Shown: positions 1-7,800 of the stretch, in pieces
How positions within the stretch are numbered: position 1 is the first letter of the stretch
Layout: each line of letters opens with the position of its first letter
Source of the DNA: Opitutaceae bacterium
GTDB taxonomy: Bacteria; Verrucomicrobiota; Verrucomicrobiia; Opitutales; Opitutaceae
Length of the DNA: 9,499 nt
NCBI GenBank assembly: GCA_031254955.1
Contig: JAIRTK010000262.1
Span: 1 to 9,499, forward strand
Reading direction: 5' to 3'
Made by a program: the position numbers and the translations under genes
The notes under the pieces: model-generated
Told to the model about the DNA's origin: nothing
The model's input: only the letters and a program-made list of their open reading frames with translations
The model's database searches: none

Positions 1-83
1 TCGAAATCTACGACTATCCCTTCACCGGCCTCCCAGCCTCCCCCGACGCCCTGCTGGAAAAAGAAGAACCGGCGGCGAAATAA
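1..83 (+). CDS. 3' end of an unrecognised protein-coding gene (partial)
   Basis: The frame starting at base 3 is open from the window edge and ends at TAA 81-83. It gives a 26-residue C-terminal tail that begins EIYDYPFTGLP and ends in an acidic, alanine-rich stretch (LLEKEEPAAK). No family can be named from this tail. The residue mix is that of a soluble protein end: aromatic and hydrophobic first, then charged. It lies on the same strand as the HtrA protease but is 650 bp upstream of it, with hairpins, repeats and a separate promoter between, so co-transcription is not implied. The alternative is a chance open frame, since only 80 bases are visible. The natural-looking tail and the lack of any competing reading make a real gene end more likely. 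Confidence 0.55.
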   Translation, partial: EIYDYPFTGLPASPDALLEKEEPAAK

Positions 84-138
84 CCCCCGCCAACGAAGTA
101 ACCCGCCACCGCCATCGACTGCGGCAAACCCACCCAAC

Positions 139-202
139 CCACCGGCGAAGTCCCCTCTCGCCACCGGTAAAGTCCCCCTCGCCACCGGCAAAGCAACCTC
201 CA
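139..202 (+). repeat. Three imperfect tandem copies of a 21-22 bp unit
   Basis: Units at 139-160, 161-181 and 182-202 each begin CCACCGG followed by YRAAG and a C-rich tail. The third copy diverges most in its second half. A looser relative (CCAACGAAGTAACC) sits upstream near 90-105. Since units of 22 and 21 bp do not keep frame, this looks like non-coding slippage-type repetition and not a peptide repeat. Confidence 0.6.
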
Positions 203-227
203 CCAGCGACACAGCCACCCAAAATAG

Positions 228-247
228 CGCGGGCATTCCTGCCCGCG
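228..247. other. Perfect 8-bp-stem GC hairpin
   Basis: CGCGGGCA (228-235), loop TTCC (236-239), TGCCCGCG (240-247). On the plus strand no T-tract follows. On the minus strand the stem is followed by CTATTTTG, so it is closer to a terminator in that orientation, but no minus-strand gene ends here. It could equally be one copy of a dispersed intergenic hairpin repeat. Confidence 0.55.
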
Positions 248-454
248 ACAACGCAGCCACCTCCCGCGCAAAGCGAGAAGCCCGCCATGCCCGCGCGCCC
301 CTGAACGCAACACAGGCACCCCGCCTCCCGCTCGCGCGATTGCGCGACACAGGCGACTCGCCCGTGAACGGCACTCCGCGCCGCCCTCTTCCCCGAACAC
401 ATGAGCAAGGACGCCCATACCACGCAACTCACACAATCCCGCAATCCGTCAACA

Positions 455-467
455 TAACCTCAGTTAA
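455..467 (+). repeat. 13-bp motif TAACCTCAGTTAA, copy 1
   Basis: The exact 13-mer recurs at 9172-9184, and its first nine bases recur at 9330-9338. It is a short dyad (TAAC-N4-GTTA). It is AT-rich in a GC-rich context, so three occurrences in intergenic DNA are unlikely by chance. It could be a regulator site or the end of a small mobile or repeat element. Confidence 0.45.
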
Positions 468-477
468 CAAAGAAGCA

Positions 478-620
478 TCCCCTCCCCACACCACACACAC
501 CACCACCCCCTCTCTCCCGCTCTCTCCCTCCTTCCCTCCCCCTCTCTCCCCACATCCCTCTCACTCTCCCCCCATCCATCCCTCTCTCCCCGCATCCCTC
601 CCTCGCCCTCCCCCATCCCC
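478..620 (+). repeat. Long pyrimidine-rich, nearly G-free tract
   Basis: Across about 143 bases the plus strand has only three G residues (519, 592, 605) and is dominated by CCCTCTCTC-like runs. The part at 507-550 is almost pure C/T. Such homopurine/homopyrimidine sequence can adopt triplex (H-DNA) structures and expands by slippage. It lies about 110 bp upstream of the proposed htrA promoter. Translation through it gives only low-complexity Pro/Ser/His sequence, so it is not treated as coding. Confidence 0.7.
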
Positions 621-697
621 CAATACAAAGACGGCTTCCCAGATCAAATGCCTTGGGAGACGACAAGGCGGCGAGAGTCGCGCAAGCATGAGGAGAC

Positions 698-726
698 TTT
701 CCAAATGGCCCGGCGACGAGTATAGT
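698..726 (+). promoter_or_regulatory. Candidate sigma70-type promoter for htrA
   Basis: The -35-like box TTTCCA (698-703, 4 of 6 to consensus) is separated by exactly 17 bp from the -10 box TATAGT (721-726, 5 of 6). The expected start of transcription, 6-7 bases downstream, falls on or next to the A of ATG 733. The htrA mRNA could thus be leaderless. Nothing resembling a ribosome binding site precedes that ATG, which agrees. Confidence 0.5.
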
Positions 727-732
727 GCAGAC

Positions 733-2286
<1,554 letters not shown>

Positions 2287-2320
2287 GCCCTCTCTGAAAT
2301 GCAACAACAAAGCAAAGCCG

Positions 2321-2380
2321 ACCCACTACCCACTACTCTCTACCCTCTACCCACTACTCGCTACCCACTACTCACTACTT
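2321..2380 (+). repeat. Degenerate tandem array based on CTACCCACTACTC
   Basis: CCCACTAC, CTACCCACTACTC and shorter variants (CTACCCT, ACTACT) follow one another for about 60 bases directly after htrA. The array is almost G-free on the plus strand (single G at 2360 inside it). It has no stem potential, so it is not a terminator. It looks like slippage-generated simple sequence. Confidence 0.65.
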
Positions 2381-2422
2381 AGAGCATTTCCTGATTATTC
2401 TGTCGCAGTGGAAAGGGTGAGC

Positions 2423-2557
2423 TGGCGCGGGAGCGCCGGTAGGGAGGCCTCTCCGAGGCCTCCGTCAGAAGGGATGCAAAGCCGAAGCTTTCATAGGGAA
2501 ATCGAAACGCGATTGCGGAGGCCACGGAGAGGCCTCCCTACCGGCGCTTCCGCGCCA
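2423..2557. repeat. Long inverted repeat: 42-bp arms, 51-nt internal segment
   Basis: The left arm 2423-2464 pairs with the right arm 2516-2557 over 42 bp with only two mismatches. The internal segment can itself fold two small hairpins: AAAGC-CGAA-GCTTT (2478-2491) and AATCG-AAACG-CGATT (2500-2514). Each arm also contains its own short palindrome (GGCCTC-TCC-GAGGCC on the left). It sits between convergent genes. On the plus strand the right arm is followed by AAATTTTT (2558-2564), so it may end htrA transcription. There is no T-run on the minus side. Part of the arm recurs at 9102-9124, which marks it as a repeat-family member and not a one-off terminator. Confidence 0.85.
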
Positions 2558-2564
2558 AATTTTT
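2558..2564 (+). terminator. T-tract after the long hairpin: possible htrA terminator
   Basis: AAATTTTT follows directly after the 42-bp stem, about 270 bp downstream of the htrA stop. Stem plus five T resembles intrinsic termination, but the stem is far longer than usual and the distance to the gene is large, so this role is only plausible. Confidence 0.3.
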
Positions 2565-2664
2565 GATGGTTGCGAGCCATTGGATGGAAAATGTCTTAAA
2601 AGCGGAGAGAGCGGGAACGAGTAAGAGAATGAGAACGATTTAATCCAAGGGGCTGGGGCAGCGC

Positions 2665-2706
2665 GATGGGGCTGGCTTGATGGGGCTGGCGCGATGGGGC
2701 CGGCTT
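2665..2706 (-). repeat. Three 14-bp tandem units ending in the stop codon of the propeller gene
   Basis: Units GATGGGGCTGGCTT (2665-2678), GATGGGGCTGGCGC (2679-2692) and GATGGGGCCGGCTT (2693-2706), with a degenerate fourth at 2651-2664. The last unit supplies the first two plus-strand bases of the stop codon (TTA, 2705-2707). The array may be expanding from the gene's 3' end. A 14-bp period would not keep frame. Confidence 0.75.
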
Positions 2707-4855
2707 ATGGTTTGCGGGCTTTGAAGTTTTTTCCGAGGTAGAGGAACAGTTGACCGCCTTCGTTGGCCGTGAGGAGATTCGGGCCGTCGCCGCCCAGTTT
2801 TGTCAACACCGCGCCGCGCTCGTGGCTGCCGCCGGGCTGGATGACGCCGATGCGTTTGTGGACAAAGGGAACCGGCGGCGCGAAGGCCGGTTTTTCCAAG
2901 GCGCCGGTGTTGCGCATGAGCAGCGGGGTGCCGAGCGTGCGCTGGCCGAGCGAGGGCATGGGCCAGCCGCGTTTCTTGTCGGGAATCGCGGAGCGGCGTC
3001 CGGTGCCGATGACGAGGTCGGGCAGGCCGTCCGCATCGGCATCGTGGAAGGAGAGTTTGCAGCGGCCCGTGCCTCCGGCGGGATCGTAACTGGTGTTGAT
3101 GAGGGAGCCGTCGGCGAGCGTGAGTTTGCCGCCGTCGGCGACGTTCTGGTCGTCGATGCGCCAGTAGAGGTGGAATTGGTCGTCGCCGTCCACGATGACG
3201 AGCGCGATGCGTCCGCCGAGGCGCGCGACGGCGGCGCGGCAGCGCCAGGTGCCGTGGAGGTCGAGGCCGTCGCAGTAGAGCGGGAGCGCGGCGTCGAGCG
3301 CGGGGGCGCCGGGCGCGCCTCGGTTCAGGTAAAGGGTGTAGTTGCCGGTGATGTCGCCCATGATGATGTCGGGCAGGCCGTCGCCGTTCCAGTCGAAGAC
3401 CGTGGGCGAGTTGTAGCCCCAGCGCGCTTCGGGCGTGCCTTGCACGCTGCCGGAGTAACCGGCCTGGATGTGGATGTCGCGCCCGGCGGCGCGCACGCGT
3501 TTGCCGGGGAGAAAGGCGGGGGCGTCGTCGGTGCCGGTGTTTTTGAAAAAGAGGACAAAGCCCTCGGAGTTGCCGACGAGGAAATCGAGCACGCCGTCGC
3601 CGTCCCAGTCGCACACGCTGGGCGCGGGGAGCGTGCCGGCGTAAAGGTCGGCGTTTTCCTGGAGAAGCGGCGCGGGGTCTTCGTAGATGGGCGAACCGGC
3701 GGTGGTGAACTCGCCGGTGAACTTGTAGAAATACAATCCGCCCTCGCCGGCGGCGATGAGGTCGCTGAGGCCGCGTCCGCCCGCTTGGGTGGCCGTGCCA
3801 TGCCGGGGATACGCCATCACTCCGGCGGAGACGCTCGGGTGGCGGAGGATGTTGCCGTCGCGTCCGGCGACAAACGCGCGGCGCGGGGTGACGAGGCCGG
3901 AAGAATCGGCGTTGGGATAATAGGTGAACACACCGAGGCGCCCGCCGGTGACGAGGCCGCGTTCGCGTCCGTCGCCGAGATCGACGGGTGTGATCTGGTG
4001 CATGCCCCACCACACCTCGCGGCGCGTGGGAGAAATCTGGCGGACAGGGGTCGCGGCGGTGGCGGCGGGCGATTCGATGTGCGCGGCGGCGAGAAAGCGG
4101 TAGCGCATGCTTTGCGTGGAAATGCCGGAGGCATCGTAGGGGCGCCAGTCGGGTGACGAGGCGTTTTTGCCGGTGTTTCCTTTCGGGGTGCTGTCGCCGT
4201 TGAGTTCGAGGATCAGTTCGCAGGAGCCGTCGGGGTTGGGTAGCGCGGCGACGCCTTGGATGCCCGCCGGCAGAGCGGGAAGGGCGATGGTGTTGGCGGA
4301 TTTGAATGCGAGCGCGCGCGAGTCGAACACGGCGCGGCGCACTTCTTTTCCTGAATGCCAGAGCGCGTGCGTGACACCGTCGGGCGTTTGGAAAACGAAG
4401 GCGCGGGCGTTGAAGGGCGCCTCGATTTGCACCGGGGGAGCGAAGACGGGGGCGCCATCGTCGGAGGTGCGCAGCCATTTGAAAAGATTGACGGTGACGG
4501 GCTTTCTGCCGCCGAGGACAAACAGGTCGGGCTGCGCGGAGCCGTAAACGCGCGCCGTGCCGAGCACGACGTGCGTGAGCGTGTCGCGCACCGCGGCGGG
4601 GCCGAGCCCGTGCGGCGCGGCGGATTTGAGCGGAAGCGTGTCGTCGCGAGGGGCCGCGACGGCGGCTGGCGCGGCGATGGGCCGCGCGGCGATGACGGGC
4701 GGTGCGGCGGTGGCGGGCGGCGCGACGGCGGCGGGCGGCGCGGCGAAAACAGCGGGCAACGCGGCGAGAACGAGGAGCGGAAGCCATTTCGCCGTCCGCG
4801 CGCAAACGCGGAGGCAGACACGGCGGAACGGGCGGCAGGCGGTGGTCGGGTTCAT
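2705..4855 (-). CDS. Secreted FG-GAP/VCBS repeat protein, propeller-only paralogue of the fucosidase N-terminus
   Basis: A 716-aa protein with no enzymatic domain that I recognise. Residues 1-39 form a Sec-type signal with a long basic start (RPFRRVCLRVCARTAK) and the core WLPLLVLAALPAVFA. A 30-residue Ala/Pro linker follows, then an FG-GAP region whose calcium-loop motifs are DWDGDGVLD (416-424), DWNGDGLPD (488-496) and DADADGLPD (605-613). Such repeats form beta-propellers in exported or surface proteins and usually bind ligands. From DTLPLKSAAPHGLGP onward it aligns with the N-terminal ~690 residues of the upstream fucosidase, often nearly identically (NSEGFVLFFKNTGTD). It stops where that protein enters its poly-Pro linker. 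Its ATG overlaps the upstream stop (ATGA, 4852-4855) and has no ribosome site, so translation is probably coupled. In the first blade the paralogue's DVDGSGHAD is replaced by RVYGSAQPD. A role as a binding or scaffold partner is inference. Confidence 0.85.
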   Translation of the reverse strand: MNPTTACRPFRRVCLRVCARTAKWLPLLVLAALPAVFAAPPAAVAPPATAAPPVIAARPIAAPAAVAAPRDDTLPLKSAAPHGLGPAAVRDTLTHVVLGTARVYGSAQPDLFVLGGRKPVTVNLFKWLRTSDDGAPVFAPPVQIEAPFNARAFVFQTPDGVTHALWHSGKEVRRAVFDSRALAFKSANTIALPALPAGIQGVAALPNPDGSCELILELNGDSTPKGNTGKNASSPDWRPYDASGISTQSMRYRFLAAAHIESPAATAATPVRQISPTRREVWWGMHQITPVDLGDGRERGLVTGGRLGVFTYYPNADSSGLVTPRRAFVAGRDGNILRHPSVSAGVMAYPRHGTATQAGGRGLSDLIAAGEGGLYFYKFTGEFTTAGSPIYEDPAPLLQENADLYAGTLPAPSVCDWDGDGVLDFLVGNSEGFVLFFKNTGTDDAPAFLPGKRVRAAGRDIHIQAGYSGSVQGTPEARWGYNSPTVFDWNGDGLPDIIMGDITGNYTLYLNRGAPGAPALDAALPLYCDGLDLHGTWRCRAAVARLGGRIALVIVDGDDQFHLYWRIDDQNVADGGKLTLADGSLINTSYDPAGGTGRCKLSFHDADADGLPDLVIGTGRRSAIPDKKRGWPMPSLGQRTLGTPLLMRNTGALEKPAFAPPVPFVHKRIGVIQPGGSHERGAVLTKLGGDGPNLLTANEGGQLFLYLGKNFKARKP

Positions 4856-7800
4856 TGGTTGACGGGCGCGAGGGTGACGGTGCGGAGATTCATCGGCGCC
4901 CATTTTCCCGCCACAGGGCGAAGGCGCAGGGTGGTCTCGCCGGCGGGGAGTTCGATGACGCCGAGTTCTACGGTGCGCCAGTTGTCCGCGCCTCCGGTGG
5001 CGGGGATTTCGCTGGTGATGCGTTTTTTGCCGGCCTCGATGCGGAGCGAGACCGGCGCGGCGGAGGCGATTTCGGCGGTGACGCGGCAGGTTTGTTGCGC
5101 GGGCGTTTTTATGCGGTAGGCGAGAAACCAGCGCGACTCGAACCAGTCGGCGATGAACGCATCCGCGCCCGCGCCGCGAATCTGCATGACCCCGGCGGTC
5201 GAGCCGTGGCGGTCGGCATCGGGGGGCGCGAGGGTGAACACGCCTTGTTTGTCCGGCGAAAGAAACGCGTCCATTTCCACGCTCACGGGTCCGGCAAAGG
5301 CGAGCGCGAGCACGGTGATGCGCGGGTCGGGCGCGGGGCCGGGCGGCAGGTGGACGACCAGCCCCTCGGGCGTGGCTTGCGCGGAGACTCCGCCCGCGCC
5401 GGACGCGAGGAGCGAGGCGGCGCGCGGCCTCTGGTGGAGCGCGGGCAGCAGGAGGCGTCCGTCGGCGGGCCATTCCCAGATGTGCAAATAAAGCGCCTCG
5501 CCGCCATCGGGAAGCGGGCGGCGCGTGAGACGGCCCCACGGAAGCTGACGCGGATACGGGCTGGCCTGCGTGCCGTGGATCGCCTGAGCGTTGACGCGCA
5601 TCCACGCGCCGATTTCGCGGAGGCGGTCGATGGAGGGTTGCGGGATGGTGCCGTCGGGCTTCGGGCCGATGTTGAGGAGAAGGTTGCCGCCTTTGCTGGC
5701 GGTGTCGGAAAGGATGCGGAGCAGCGTCGCGGTGGATTTCCAGTTGTCGTTGTCCGAGGCGAAGCCCCAGGAATCGTTCATGGTCATGCAAACCTCGAAG
5801 CGTTTTCCGGGGAGGCCCTCGGGCGGGACGTATTGCTCGGGGGTGGAGAAGTCACCGGACAATGTTCCGCCGCGATCGCCGCCGAGCCGGTCGTTCATGA
5901 GCATGCGCGGATAACGCGCGGCGAGGTCGAGGAAGGGTTGCGCGCGCTCCGGCGTCATGCGGATGGGCGTGTCCCACCACAGGATGTCGGGCGCGTAGCG
6001 ACGCAGCAGTTCGTTGACTTGGGGAAGCGCGACTTTTTGGAGGTAGACGTCGTAATCGCCCTTGTGCTCCTCGCTCCAGCCGTCGCCGTCGTCGAGGTCG
6101 CGCTTGGCGCCGGGGAGGCTGCGCTTGGGATTCCGTTTCCCGCCGCCGGGATTCATCCAGTCCTGCGATTGCGAATAGTAGAGACCGAAATGCAGCCCCT
6201 CCGAACGCGCGGCGGCGGCGAGCGGGCCGATGAGGTCGCGGCGGGCGGGCGAATCCATGACGTTCCACGCGGGCGTGGCGGTGGGCCAGAGCGCGAAGCC
6301 TTCGTGGTGCTTCGAGGTGAGCACGATGTAACGCATGCCGGCCTCGCTGGCGAGGCGCGCCCACCGGCGAGGGTCGTAGCCGGCGGCGGTAAAGCCTGCG
6401 GCGAGCTTTTTGTAATCGGCCGTCGGAATCGGTATGCGTTGAAAAAGCCAGGTGGAATCGTGGCCGAGGTCGGCGCGGTTTTTGCCGTCCCAGTTGTTCG
6501 CATGGACGGAATAAACGCCCCAGTGCACGAAAAGGCCGAAGCGCGCCTCGTCGAACCACGCCGTGCGCGGCGGCGGAGGAGGAGGCGGAGGCGCGGCGGC
6601 GGCGGAAGGCGCGGGCTCCAGGTTTGCGCCGCGATAAAGATACATGCGCCCGGCTTCGTCGCAGGCGAGGAGGTTGGGCCTGCCGTCGGTGGAGCCGAGC
6701 AGCGTGCCGACCGCGCCGCTCTCGTGCGCTCCGCCGGGCTGGATGAGTTTGCCCGTGACAGTGTGCCTGAATGGGACGGCGTGCTCAAAAACGAACGCGG
6801 CAGCGGCGGCGCGGTCGATGACGTTGCGCATGAAGAGCACGGTGGCGGGCGGACGTTCGCCGAGCGCGGGCTGAGGGAAGCCGGTTTTGTTGTTCGGGAT
6901 CGCATTGGTGCGGCAGGTGCCGATGACGAGATCGAGCGCGCCGTCGCCGTCCCAGTCGAAGAGGTCGAGCTTGCAGCGTCCGGTGGAGCCGGCCGGGCCG
7001 CTGCTCGCGCTGATGAGCGAGCCGTCGGCGAGCGTGAGCTTGCCGCCGTCGGCGACATTGTAGTCGTCGATGCGCCAGTAGAGATGGAAGTGGTCGTCGC
7101 CGTCCACCATGATGAGCGCGGTGCGCGAGCCGACCCGGGCGACGGCGGGCCGCACGCGCCACATGCCGTGGAGGTCGAGGCCGTCGCAATAGAGCGGGCG
7201 CGCGGCCTCGAGCGCGGGGGCGTCGCGCGTGCCGCGATTGATGTAAACGGTGATGTCTCCGGTGATGTCGCCCATTACGATGTCGGGGAGGCCGTCGGCG
7301 TTCCAATCGACGACGTTGGGGCCGAGGTAGCCCCAGCGCGCCTCCTGCACGCCCTGCACGCTGCCGGAGTAGCCGGCCTGCACGTGGATGTCGCGTCCGC
7401 CGGCCCGCAACCGCTCGCCGGGAAGAAACGCGGGCGCGGCGTCGGTGCCGGTGTTTTTGAAAAAGAGCACAAAGCCCTCGGAGTTGCCCGCGACGATGTC
7501 GAGCACGCCGTCGCCATCCCAGTCGATGACGGTCGGCGCGGGCAGCGCGCCCGCGAAGAGGTCGGCGTCGCGCTGGAGCACGGGCGCGGGACGCGCGAAG
7601 ACCGGCGCGCCGTCATCGGTGAAACGCCCGGCGAACTCATAATGCCAGATGCCGCCCTCCCCCGCCGCGAGCAGCCCGTCGCGTTTCGTATCGGGATTCG
7701 GATACGCGATGACGCCCGGCTGGATGCTCGGGTGGCGCAGCGCCACGCCGTCCGGCCCGGCTGCGGAAAGCGACGGGGCGAAGACGGGGGCGGCGTTTGC

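Larger units (their letters stand above)
84..732. other. Gene-poor, repeat-rich intergenic region upstream of htrA
   Basis: I see no convincing gene here. Open frames on both strands are proline/threonine- or tryptophan/glycine/arginine-rich translations of simple sequence and lack family features. The region holds, in order: a 21-22 bp tandem repeat (139-202), a perfect GC-rich hairpin (228-247), a small inverted repeat TCGCGC-gatt-GCGCGA (332-347), the 13-mer TAACCTCAGTTAA (455-467), a pyrimidine-rich tract (478-620) and a candidate promoter (698-726). Confidence 0.7.
2287..2704. other. Convergent intergenic region made of repeats
   Basis: This 418-bp gap separates the 3' ends of htrA (plus) and the propeller gene (minus). 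No gene is visible. It is filled by a tandem array (2321-2380), a long inverted repeat (2423-2557) and a 14-bp tandem array (2665-2706). The stretches between them (2381-2422 and 2558-2664) show nothing recognisable. Confidence 0.75.

Noticed and set aside
14..444. Two overlapping minus-strand open frames of 140 codons at the left edge
   Set aside because: They are Trp/Gly/Arg-rich translations of the tandem repeat and hairpin region, without a recognisable domain or ribosome site.
340..732. N-terminal extension of htrA to the first in-frame ATG at 340
   Set aside because: It translates the pyrimidine tract as Pro/Ser/His low complexity, would bury the signal peptide ~180 residues inside, and lies upstream of the best promoter.
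4856..5791. Upstream extension of the propeller-only gene into the fucosidase coding region
   Set aside because: The frame stays open, but the added sequence is Arg/Pro/His-rich and lies out of frame with the CBM-like domain. The signal peptide right after ATG 4855 and the ATGA overlap fix the start.
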